In this document: positions 57,842 through 64,000 of the stretch, piece after piece
Layout: the number at the start of each line of letters is the position of its first letter
How positions within the stretch are numbered: position 1 is the stretch's first letter
Origin: Rubrobacter taiwanensis
Lineage (GTDB): Bacteria; Actinomycetota; Rubrobacteria; Rubrobacterales; Rubrobacteraceae
DNA: 64,000 nt
NCBI RefSeq assembly: GCF_004337705.1
Contig: NZ_SKBU01000006.1
Coordinates: 1 to 64,000, forward strand
Reading direction: 5' to 3'
The notes under the pieces: generated by a model
Seen by the model: the letters and a program-made list of their open reading frames with translations, nothing else
The model's database searches: none
Told to the model about the DNA's origin: nothing
Made by a program: the position numbers and the translations under genes

Positions 57842-59124
57842 CTATCCTGATCTTCCACCCGGGCGTCTTTGAGCGGGGAGAATGCGACCCACAGCACGCC
57901 CATAAAGCTTCCTAAGGCCGCCACCAGGATCGTCGGCGCGAGACCCACAGCTTCGCCCAGAAATCCGCCCAAAAGCGCTCCCACGGGCATCGAGCCCTGG
58001 ATGAAGAAGCGCCGGGTGGCGTGCACGCGCCCCAGCAGCCGGGAAGGCGTTATGGCCTGGATGAGGCTTATGCCGTTGACACCATAGGTTATGGCTCCCA
58101 CGCCAAAGATGAACTTGGAGAACAAGAGTACTGCGGCTGCTACTATCTCGGGTCCGGGCAGGACTCCTGCGAGCGGGATCAGCAGGTAAGAGATACTGTC
58201 CAATATGTAGGCCCACAGGAGGGTTCTGCCCTCTCCGTAGCGCCGAGCTGCTTTAGCGGCCAGCGCGGCGCCCAAGAGGCCGCCAATGGCACCCGCTCCC
58301 AAGATGATCCCTAAAAGAGCCGGGGAGATACTGACCTCCCGAGTGACGTAGAGCACGAAGATGGCATCCTGGATGGCCCAGAAGAGGGTTATGACGATCC
58401 CACTGCCGGCGATGGTTCTTTGGATGGGAGCGCGAACCACAAAGTTCATCCCCTCCATTACGTCCTTCCATATCTTCCGTCGCTCCGGGGTCGACTCTGG
58501 CGGCGGTTCTTCGCGCCGGATCGCACCGAAGAGCGCGGCTGAGACCACCATCGAGACGGCTTGAAACGCCACGGCTATAGGAGCCGTCAGGAGCTGCACC
58601 AGCACCCCGCCGGCAGAGGGACCCGCGATCTGGGCCAGCGAGCGGCTCGCCTCCAGCCGGGAGTTGGCCGCAGGAAGCCACCCGCGCGGCACGAGCGAGG
58701 GCAGATACGACTGGTAGGCCACATAGAAGAAGACCAGAAGCGTCCCGGTAAGGAACCCGACGACATAAAGCTGCCAGAGACTCAGGAATCCCAGCAAGGC
58801 CGCAGCCGGTATCGAACTCAGGAGCAACGCCGAACCGAGAGCGGTGACTATCATTACGGGCCGGCGGCGCAGGCGGTCCACCCACGCCCCCGCAAACAGC
58901 CCTACCACAAGCCACGGAGCTTGCTGAACGGCTGCCAGAAGCCCCATCTGCGCCGCCGAAGCATCGAGGGTTATGACGGCCGTGAGCGGGATGGCCAGCA
59001 AAGAAACCTGCATCCCCAGCATCCAAATGCTCTGTCCGGCCCAGAGCTTGAGGAAGTCTCGCTTCTCCTCCGAATCGCCGGATTCGGGAGGGGACAAAGC
59101 CTGCAAGAATCGCAGGCGATTCAT
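57838..59124 (-). CDS. MFS transporter (enterobactin exporter-like)
   Basis: 428 residues, twelve hydrophobic segments, with the MFS loop 2-3 motif GLFAGAWVDRLRRRPVM and loop 8-9 copy ALAAKAARRYGEGRTLL. It belongs to the EntS/MFS_3-type exporters of siderophores, drugs or metabolites. ATG 59124 is the best family start although its ribosome site is weak; GTG 59130 is possible. It is divergent from the gene at 59280. Slightly lower GC than neighbouring genes. Confidence 0.85.
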   Translation of the reverse strand: MNRLRFLQALSPPESGDSEEKRDFLKLWAGQSIWMLGMQVSLLAIPLTAVITLDASAAQMGLLAAVQQAPWLVVGLFAGAWVDRLRRRPVMIVTALGSALLLSSIPAAALLGFLSLWQLYVVGFLTGTLLVFFYVAYQSYLPSLVPRGWLPAANSRLEASRSLAQIAGPSAGGVLVQLLTAPIAVAFQAVSMVVSAALFGAIRREEPPPESTPERRKIWKDVMEGMNFVVRAPIQRTIAGSGIVITLFWAIQDAIFVLYVTREVSISPALLGIILGAGAIGGLLGAALAAKAARRYGEGRTLLWAYILDSISYLLIPLAGVLPGPEIVAAAVLLFSKFIFGVGAITYGVNGISLIQAITPSRLLGRVHATRRFFIQGSMPVGALLGGFLGEAVGLAPTILVAALGSFMGVLWVAFSPLKDARVEDQDR

Positions 59125-59279
59125 CGACACTAGGACGCTGATGTTCCCGCGCGTACCATCTACGCCTTCATACACCACGATGAGCAGAGAATGCAAGTTC
59201 TTGTTTAGCAGTCCCCGCTCCTGGGTATGCGATTTTTGGGTAACCGTGTAGGCCACAACGAAGGAAAGGAGGGCCTAGT

Positions 59280-59786
59280 ATGGAGGCAAAGAACTCGGCA
59301 CTCCTCACTGAAGCTGAAACGCGGTGGGAGAAGCTGTTGTGTCCGCAAAACTGCAGCTTTCGGATGCAAACCATCGAGCCAGAGACCTGGAGCGGCCTTT
59401 GGAAGTTCGACCTCAAGGGAATACCTGCCTTTATCTCCGCGTATAAGAATGTGCTTGAGATGGTGCGCTGGCTCGCCATCTATGAGCCGGAGAAGGCCAT
59501 TCCGCTCGGTGAGGACGCACTTGCAGATCTCGAAGAACTCCTGCGGGTGGCCAGGGAGAAACTTTCCTACGAGATGAGCCGTGATGACGTACCCGACTCT
59601 TACGAGTGGGCCACGAGCGAGTGCATCCAGCGTCTCGAAGCCATCCACGCGGCACTGGCAGCCCTGATCGACAAGGTTGAGACAGGAACGGAGAAGATCG
59701 AGAAGGCCGAGGTCTACTCGTTACTTGAGAGGCTGCATCAGCATACAGTCAATCCACCTGGCTGGACGGATTACAAGCCGGCATAA
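59280..59786 (+). CDS. Hypothetical helical protein
   Basis: 168 residues, not recognised. No TM or signal. It is helical, with two Cys near the N-terminus (LLCPQNCSF) and a coiled-coil-like part (about 125-150). Base composition is clearly lower in GC than most of the window, hinting at a different origin. ATG 59280 with GAAAGGAGG upstream; followed by a strong terminator, so a stand-alone gene. Confidence 0.75.
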   Translation: MEAKNSALLTEAETRWEKLLCPQNCSFRMQTIEPETWSGLWKFDLKGIPAFISAYKNVLEMVRWLAIYEPEKAIPLGEDALADLEELLRVAREKLSYEMSRDDVPDSYEWATSECIQRLEAIHAALAALIDKVETGTEKIEKAEVYSLLERLHQHTVNPPGWTDYKPA

Positions 59787-59813
59787 GAGCCCGGCAAACC
59801 TGTCCTTCGTAGC

Positions 59814-59844
59814 GCGGGAGAAGGTGATTTATCTCTTCTCCCGC
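59814..59844 (+). terminator. Rho-independent terminator
   Basis: GCGGGAGAAG (59814-59823) pairs with CTTCTCCCGC (59835-59844) around an 11-nt loop and is followed by TTCTTT, the clearest U-tract terminator in the window. Confidence 0.88.
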
Positions 59845-59909
59845 TTCTTTAGCCTTGGTGTTGCGAGAACATATCTCCCGTGCAGGCAGAGCAGAAAGGG
59901 TTCAGATAC

Positions 59910-60737
59910 ATGAGTGAACAAGGACTCGAAGCCCGGCATGTGATCGCGATAGGAAGCGGCAAGGGCGGCGTGGGGAAATCCACGGTGAGCCTGAACCTGG
60001 CCCTGGCTCTGGCGCAGGAGGGCGCATCGGTAGGCTTGCTGGACGCGGATTTCTACGGGCCGAACATCCCCGTGATGGTAGGGCTGACCAGGACGCAGGA
60101 GGCGCAGAAGTGGTCGTTCTGGCGGCATCCGGGAGCAGGCGGGCTTGGTATGGACCCCATCGAGCGCTTCGGGGTGAAGATCATGTCCGTCGGGTTCCTG
60201 CTCGGCGAGCGCCAGCAGGTCTTCTCCTGGGGGCCGCTGGTCGGACAGATCGGCTACCAGATGCTCCACCACGTGCGCTGGGGCAGGCTGGATTACCTGA
60301 TCATCGACCTCCCGCCGGGTGCCGCAGAGGTCCAGCAGGAGCTGCTGCGCTCGCTCTCCCTCTCCGGCACGGTCGTGGTGGTCGGCCCTCAGGATGTGGC
60401 TCACCTGGACGCCAAGAAGATCATTGAGATGCTCAAGAAGCTTGAGATCCGGGTTCTTGGAGGCGTTGAGAACATGAGCAGAGTCCGCTGCCCCTGCTGC
60501 GGCGAGCAGTTCGAGGTGTTCCCGCACGTCCGCACCGACCGCTCGATCTGGTCGCTTGGTGTCCCGCTTTTGGGAAGCGTGCCGCTCGGCCCTGCAGTCG
60601 CGCACGAGGCCAACCGAGGCAAACCGATTGTCGTCTCCCAACCCGATAGTGCAGAGGCCCGCGCTTTCCGAAAGATAGCAACCTCCGTTGTGCGTAGGCT
60701 CCACTCAACGGAAGACGGAGAGAGCAGCCCCTCGTAG
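59910..60737 (+). CDS. Mrp/NBP35-type P-loop ATPase, short form
   Basis: 275 residues. Deviant Walker A SGKGGVGKSTVSLNLALA, LDADFYGPNIPVMVG (switch I), YLIIDLPPG (Walker B) and CPCCG (CxxC, residues about 194-198) with VENMSRVRCPCC. Mrp proteins carry or load Fe-S clusters. The usual N-terminal MIP18/DUF59 domain is absent. ATG 59910 with GAAAGGG upstream. The first frame start at 59880 is not supported by a ribosome site. Confidence 0.9.
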   Translation: MSEQGLEARHVIAIGSGKGGVGKSTVSLNLALALAQEGASVGLLDADFYGPNIPVMVGLTRTQEAQKWSFWRHPGAGGLGMDPIERFGVKIMSVGFLLGERQQVFSWGPLVGQIGYQMLHHVRWGRLDYLIIDLPPGAAEVQQELLRSLSLSGTVVVVGPQDVAHLDAKKIIEMLKKLEIRVLGGVENMSRVRCPCCGEQFEVFPHVRTDRSIWSLGVPLLGSVPLGPAVAHEANRGKPIVVSQPDSAEARAFRKIATSVVRRLHSTEDGESSPS

Positions 60738-60795
60738 CAGACGCTGGTCCTGGTTTTCATGCAGTGGAGATCGAGCGCCTGTGTTGGGCTCCTAC

Positions 60796-61242
60796 CTCAG
60801 CTCCTCCCCGCACCGATCGATCCACACCCGCTTGCACTTATAACCTTCCCCTTCGAGACCGAACTTGCGACATAGATCGGCACTTCCAAACTAACCGCCA
60901 GCGCAATCGCATCGCCACGCTCCGCACCTCAAGCCCCACCGCTTCCAGGAGCCGCTGCGTAAAGTCGTGGGCCAGCAGCCGGGACATACGCCTGCCGCTG
61001 ACCGCCTGCCAGATATCCAGGGCGGCGTCCAGGGGCACCCGAACAGGCAGCACCCGTTCGCCGTACGCCTCGCGCAACACCAACACGGCGGGGAGTCTCT
61101 GGTGGGCGTAGAGTTCGAGCAGGCTGCGCAACTCGTCCATGGACCCGGCCGCTTTCAGCAGCTTGCGTACCTCACCAATCCCGAGCTTTACGACCTCGTC
61201 GACCACGACCTCGACCGTCTCCGCCGGTGCTCTCGCGCCCAC
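60796..61242 (-). pseudogene. Bifunctional-nuclease-like (DUF151) gene, deleted and frameshifted
   Basis: The frame from 61242 encodes VEVVVDEVV, an unusual 30-residue helical insert, then LPAVLVLREAYGERVLPVRV, RLLAHDFTQRLLEAVGLEVRSVA as in DUF151. Immediately afterwards another frame gives GDAIALAVSLEVPIYVASSV, the conserved DUF151 C-terminus, up to a TGA at 60796. About 35-45 residues between the two blocks are missing and the frame is shifted at about 60903. The gene product is therefore not a complete nuclease. Confidence 0.7.
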
Positions 61243-61404
61243 GGGGATACTCCTCCACTCTCAGCCCATCTCCTGTATGAACGCCGCCATGAGGATCAGG
61301 CAGCGTGTATATCCATAAGTCTCTTTGAGAGGTAAAAAGGTTACCGGCAGCTTACCCCCTCAGCCACACTTGTCGAAGGCCAGTTCGTATGCTGCCGGAG
61401 GGGA
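61243..61404. other. Non-coding interval
   Basis: 162 bp between two decayed minus-strand genes. Nothing recognisable beyond a possible AT-rich segment (61310-61340); no start, RNA or repeat stands out. Confidence 0.4.
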
Positions 61405-61690
61405 TCACCGTGCGCGGTGCAGCAGGTACGCCTGCAGGGTCTCGTCGGGATGCCGCACCCGAGGAAGTCTCCGTCGTTGGTCTAGATGGCGCAGCGCCCC
61501 TGGTCGTCTCCGAGGGCCAGGGCGAGCGCAACGGTGGGAATGTCGTCGGGATCCCGGGGGACGCGGCAGGCGGCGCGTTCCAGGTGTTCAGAGTAAACCG
61601 CCTCCGGGACAACGAGCGCTTCCTCTTCTCTAAGAACGAGGTGCGCGTTCAGGAGATTCCCGCCGGCGAGCCTCAGATGGGGGAGGCGGC
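61405..61690 (-). pseudogene. PIN-domain toxin, amber codon plus frameshift
   Basis: Reading minus strand from about 61690: HLRLAGGNLLNAHLVL, then VPEAVYSEHLERAACRVPRDP and PTVALALALGDDQGRCAI, a clear PIN-domain fold. At 61482-61484 the frame hits TAG exactly where Trp of the usual (A)IWTND motif is expected; TNDGDFLGCGIPT follows. A frameshift then leads to DETLQAYLLHRAR and a TGA at 61405. The N-terminal Asp-containing start is also damaged. It follows an antitoxin gene with which it overlaps. Confidence 0.7.
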
Positions 61691-61863
61691 TTTGAGAGAT
61701 CGAAGTATTCGGCCAGCTCCTCCTCGCTCATGCCACTCTCCTTAAGGGCGCGAGAGACGGCAGCCCCCAGCTGCCTGAGAGCCTCCCTCAGCCTTGCCTC
61801 CCGATCCGGCTCCTTAGGCTCTACAGGTATGTAAAAGCCGATCAACCTGCCGTGCCGCTCCAC
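61630..61863 (-). CDS. Antitoxin of a PIN-type module
   Basis: 77 residues as annotated, from GTG 61863. Upstream in-frame sequence (GHLKEAEPIAV) matches the family's usual entry (EPIAVERHGRLIGFYIPVEP), yet no start lies between it and a TAG, so the 5' end may have been trimmed. It keeps the toxin-interacting tail SGMSEEELAEYFDLS. The last residues run into the overlapping toxin remnant and are probably not native. Confidence 0.6.
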   Translation of the reverse strand: MERHGRLIGFYIPVEPKEPDREARLREALRQLGAAVSRALKESGMSEEELAEYFDLSKPPPPSEARRRESPERAPRS

Positions 61864-61981
61864 CGCAATGGGCTCAGCCTCCTTGAGGTGGCCCGATCCC
61901 TAACACTCCCTGACGCCAACGCGCTTAACGATGCCTTCCCCTCCTCAGCAGTCTCTGTGGTCACTTATATGATGTAGGGGT
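61864..61981. promoter_or_regulatory. Divergent promoter region of two antitoxin modules
   Basis: 118 bp between divergent antitoxin genes. TTATATGATGTAGGGG near 61965-61980, with TATGAT at 61967-61972, is a fair plus-strand -10, nine bases before ATG 61982. GGAGTGTTAGGGATC on the minus strand is the only candidate for the other side. Confidence 0.35.
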
Positions 61982-62173
61982 ATGATCCGCAAGCAGCTCT
62001 ACATAAGCGAGGCGCACGAGCGGGCGATCAAGAAGCGGGCCAGAGAGCTGGGCATCTCCGAAGCGGAGCTGGCGCGGCGGCTTCTGGACAGGCTGCTCTT
62101 GGAGGGAGACGACGGCGACGTGCTGGCTTTGGGGCGGGCGGAGGCGGCTTTGGGCTTGTTTGAGGAAGCTTAA
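61982..62173 (+). CDS. RHH antitoxin
   Basis: 63 residues. A ribbon-helix-helix motif (KQLYISEAHERAIKKRAREL, GISEAELARRLLDRLL) is followed by GDDGDVLALGRAEAALGLFEE. The C-terminal end is shorter than usual and it directly joins a PIN-toxin remnant, so the last residues may derive from a deletion. ATG 61982, likely leaderless. Confidence 0.75.
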   Translation: MIRKQLYISEAHERAIKKRARELGISEAELARRLLDRLLLEGDDGDVLALGRAEAALGLFEEA

Positions 62174-62442
62174 GCCGCCGCTGGCTCCGGCGCGCATAGC
62201 GTGGGAGGTGGAGCGGCTCTCTCTGGCATTTCCGGTGCTCTCGCTTACCGCCCCGGTTGGTGATGGAAGCGTTGCGGGGGGTCAGGGAGCACGCCTTCCC
62301 CTGCTACGACGCGCAGGTGTGGGCGGCGGCGCGGTTGGGGCAGGTACCGGTAATTCTGGGCGAGGACTTCAACCCTGGGGCGGTCATTGAGGGCGTGCGC
62401 TTCCTGGACCCCTTCGACCCGAGCTTGGATCTAGCCGCGCTG
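62163..62442 (+). pseudogene. PIN-domain toxin remnant (5' deletion and frameshift)
   Basis: Frame 0 reads RKLKPPLAPARIAWEVERLS and FPVLSLTAPV; after 62253 frame +1 continues VMEALRGVREHAFPCYDAQV, VPVILGEDFNPGAVIEG and VRFLDPF. Together these are the C-terminal two thirds of a PIN toxin (the usual TRKLKPPLSPERA ... SFWDALIVAAA ... LLSEDLQ pattern, with FPCYDAQVWAAA here). The first 60 residues including the catalytic Asp are missing and the frames are offset by one base at about 62251, so it is inactive. It directly follows an RHH antitoxin. Confidence 0.7.
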
Positions 62443-62495
62443 CAGGCCAGGGTCTGGCGGAATATCGGTGGCGGGCGAGCGGGGCTTTACATGCG

Positions 62496-63254
62496 TCAGG
62501 GCCGGATCAGGCACTCTTCTCCTACCTTTCGGGCCTGCTCAAGCGTGCGTTCGCCCACCTTCGCCGGGACGGCCCCGTACCGCTCCTGTGCCTCGGCCGC
62601 AAATGCTTCTATAACATCGGTCACCTCTACCCTCGCTCCGGCCCGGCGCAGGCTGCCGACGCTCTCCGGCCGGAAGGGCAGGCTCATAGCCGCATACACG
62701 CGCTCCAGCACGCGCGCCAGCTCCTTCTCGCCGGAGACGAGCACGATCCCGCCCACGCTCGTCGCCCGCCGGGTTATCCGCTGCGCGATCCCCACCAGCT
62801 TCATCCCGCTCTCGTAGCTCCCGAACCGGATGCTGTGGTCACCGGGACAGAACTCCTCCCTTACCTCGCCCACCTCCGCGCCGGAGAAGCCGAGCCGCTT
62901 GAAAGCGGCCAGCACGAAGTCCGACGCCTCGTCGTAGCGCTCGTCTATGCCCTGCTTCCCATCTTCTTCAGGCCGGATGATCGAGAAGCCGAAGGTGCCG
63001 GTGTCTGCCGCGATGGCTCCCCCGCCCGAGGCGCGCACCAGCACCGGGTACCCGAGCCCGTTCGCGGCCCGCACCGCACCCGCAAACCCCTCCCGGCGGG
63101 TGTCCCGGCGCGTCACCCCCACGTGCCGGGTCGAGGGAGTGATGGAGACCGCCGGCGGCCGCGCGCCGGAGGCTACCTGTTCGAACACGGTGCGGAAGTA
63201 GCCGTAGGCGGCGACCGGGCTCTCGAAGCGTCTGGCGACCAGCAACTCCATCAC
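62496..63254 (-). CDS. Lipoate/octanoate-protein ligase family protein
   Basis: 252 residues of the biotin/lipoate A/B ligase fold (LplA/LipM group). Motifs: VLVRASGGGAIAADTGTFGF (the RRxxGGGAVxHDxG-like loop), CPGDHSIRFG and SGMKLVGIAQRITRRA with the catalytic-site Lys. It probably transfers octanoate or lipoate to 2-oxoacid dehydrogenases or the glycine cleavage H protein; which of the activities it has is unclear. Starts at GTG 63254 or ATG 63251, six bases after the DUF2007 gene. Confidence 0.85.
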   Translation of the reverse strand: MMELLVARRFESPVAAYGYFRTVFEQVASGARPPAVSITPSTRHVGVTRRDTRREGFAGAVRAANGLGYPVLVRASGGGAIAADTGTFGFSIIRPEEDGKQGIDERYDEASDFVLAAFKRLGFSGAEVGEVREEFCPGDHSIRFGSYESGMKLVGIAQRITRRATSVGGIVLVSGEKELARVLERVYAAMSLPFRPESVGSLRRAGARVEVTDVIEAFAAEAQERYGAVPAKVGERTLEQARKVGEECLIRP

Positions 63255-63260
63255 GTGCCG

Positions 63261-63494
63261 CTAGCTCCAGGAGCCCGGCCCCACGGTGTCCTCCACGATC
63301 TCGCGCGCCTCGGGCTCGGCCCAGGCAGGGACCAGGATCTCGCGCGGACCGGCGGCCAGAAACTCCGGCACGTCGAAGCCCTGGGAGCGCCGGATCAGGA
63401 CCGGGATGTGCTGCCCCTTCAGCAGACCCTCGATCATGAGCGCCAGGCTCTCGTTCGGCGCGCTGCCGACCTTCACCCAACGGTTATCGTCCAT
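63261..63494 (-). CDS. DUF2007-family small protein
   Basis: 77 residues. The pattern RWVKVGSAPNESLALMIEGL, HIPVLIRRSQGFDVPEFL, REILVPAWAEPEAREIVED matches DUF2007, a small alpha/beta domain of unknown function sometimes called a putative signal transducer. The start ATG lies seven bases after TATATT (63502-63507), a leaderless arrangement. It precedes the lipoate ligase-family gene by six bases. Confidence 0.8.
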   Translation of the reverse strand: MDDNRWVKVGSAPNESLALMIEGLLKGQHIPVLIRRSQGFDVPEFLAAGPREILVPAWAEPEAREIVEDTVGPGSWS

Positions 63495-63501
63495 CGGGAT
63501 G

Positions 63502-63507
63502 AATATA
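63502..63507 (-). promoter_or_regulatory. -10 element TATATT
   Basis: Minus-strand TATATT with seven bases to ATG 63494. Confidence 0.5.
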
Positions 63508-63674
63508 CCAGCTTCGGGAGAGAGTGGGTCCTAGCTCCACCGGCGCCCCGTCCTCCGGGCTGCCTGAGCCGCCTCCCCGCCGAAGCGCTCCGGATCCCGT
63601 TGGTCGGTCTCCTGCTGAGGTAGCGGAGGGCAGGGTACAGGCTACCCGCCCGGAGGAATAAGCAGCCGCAGCCC

Positions 63675-64000
63675 CTACCCTTCGACCGTAACGTTTACCG
63701 TATGGTAGCCGGTCGCTCCGGCGGGAGCGGGAGCGGAGCGTTCGGCGGTCTGGGTCTCTCCGGTGCCGTCCGTGGCGCGCACCTGGAGCGTGTGCTCGCC
63801 GGGTTCGGCCTCCCAGCGGTAGAGCCACTGGCGCCAGGTGTTCTCGCTCAGCTCGGCGGCGAGCTCGGCCTCGTCCCAGGTGTTGCCGCCGTCGGTGGAG
63901 ACCTCGACCCGCTCGATCCCGCGGGTGGGGGCCCAGGCCACGCCGCCGACGTCTACCGGACCGGCGGGCAGGGTATCGCCGCTCGTCAGGGTGTCTATGC
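63675..64000 (-). CDS. Sulfite-oxidase-family molybdoenzyme, C-terminal part
   Basis: The frame is open to the right edge of the window and ends at 63675. GGVAWAPTRGIERVEVSTDGG, TWRQWLYRWEAEPGEHTLQV, RATDGTGETQ and PAGATGYHTVNVTVEG are the Mo-co oxidoreductase dimerisation (Ig-like) domain of the sulfite oxidase/YedY superfamily. The N-terminal Moco-binding domain lies beyond the window. Likely an exported or cytoplasmic oxidoreductase acting on sulfite or a related substrate. The gene is partial because of the window edge. Confidence 0.88.
   Translation of the reverse strand, partial: IDTLTSGDTLPAGPVDVGGVAWAPTRGIERVEVSTDGGNTWDEAELAAELSENTWRQWLYRWEAEPGEHTLQVRATDGTGETQTAERSAPAPAGATGYHTVNVTVEG

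Noticed and set aside
56765-62442. Prophage or integrative element
   Set aside because: No integrase, transposase, phage structural gene, tRNA target or flanking repeat was seen; only toxin-antitoxin remnants.
1-64000. CRISPR array or rRNA genes
   Set aside because: No regularly spaced repeats and no rRNA-like sequence were found on reading both strands.

Overview
The window is GC-rich bacterial chromosome with dense, mostly single-gene or short-operon organisation. An ECF sigma/RskA anti-sigma pair, a one-TM PASTA kinase, LPxTG-type anchored surface proteins, a type 5 (UdgB) uracil-DNA glycosylase, many GTG/TTG starts and apparently leaderless promoters point to an actinobacterium. The gene mix would suit the deep-branching Rubrobacter group, but no 16S or ribosomal marker is present, so that placement is an inference. 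No CRISPR array, rRNA, integrase or transposase was seen.

Layout. 0-10 kb: the 3' part of a lactate permease broken at its 5' end, gltX, a BrkB-type membrane protein, tRNA-Glu(CTC), UdgB, an LPDTG-anchored surface protein, a PAP2-like protein, small membrane proteins, a NifU-type Fe-S carrier and an M24 peptidase. 10-19.7 kb: a PASTA Ser/Thr kinase probably started at CTG, a ferric-iron ABC operon (fbpABC) whose fbpA carries a frameshift, a DUF4397 MPDTG surface protein, and the sigma/anti-sigma pair. 19.7-26.1 kb: two minus-strand uptake systems, an amino-acid ABC transporter with two binding proteins and a TAXI-type TRAP transporter. 26.1-36.7 kb: a TetR-controlled CoA ligase/enoyl-CoA hydratase pair, UdgA, a sugar dehydrogenase, a fused siroheme decarboxylase (AhbA-AhbB type), TauE, a His-rich cupredoxin-like protein, a Cys-rich polytopic protein and a trypsin-like protease.

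36.7-43.85 kb is the most unusual part. A divergent pair of operons encodes (minus) a class III nucleotide cyclase fused to a Ser/Thr kinase, a TM segment and two PASTA domains, overlapped by an MBL-fold hydrolase; and (plus) a small membrane protein, a polytopic membrane protein ending in a cyclic-nucleotide-binding domain, and a type II NADH dehydrogenase fused to a cyclic-nucleotide-binding domain and two FHA (phosphothreonine-binding) domains. Read together, this looks like a self-contained circuit linking cyclic nucleotide and Thr-phosphorylation signals to NADH oxidation.

43.9-57.7 kb is metabolic: a CoA-disulfide-reductase-like flavoprotein with rhodanese domain, a RibD-like reductase, an SRPBCC gene with an in-frame amber codon, Asp23 and DUF2795-like proteins, a GH15 glycosidase coupled to zwf, an S9 peptidase, a hydroxyacid-oxoacid transhydrogenase plus lactonase pair, gluconokinase and a thioesterase. 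56.8-62.5 kb contains an MFS exporter, an Mrp-type ATPase and a cluster of decayed nucleases: three antitoxin genes with open frames stand next to broken PIN-domain toxin genes, and a DUF151 nuclease gene is also broken. The window ends with a lipoate/octanoate ligase-family gene, a DUF2007 protein and the C-terminal part of a sulfite-oxidase-family molybdoenzyme that runs off the right edge.
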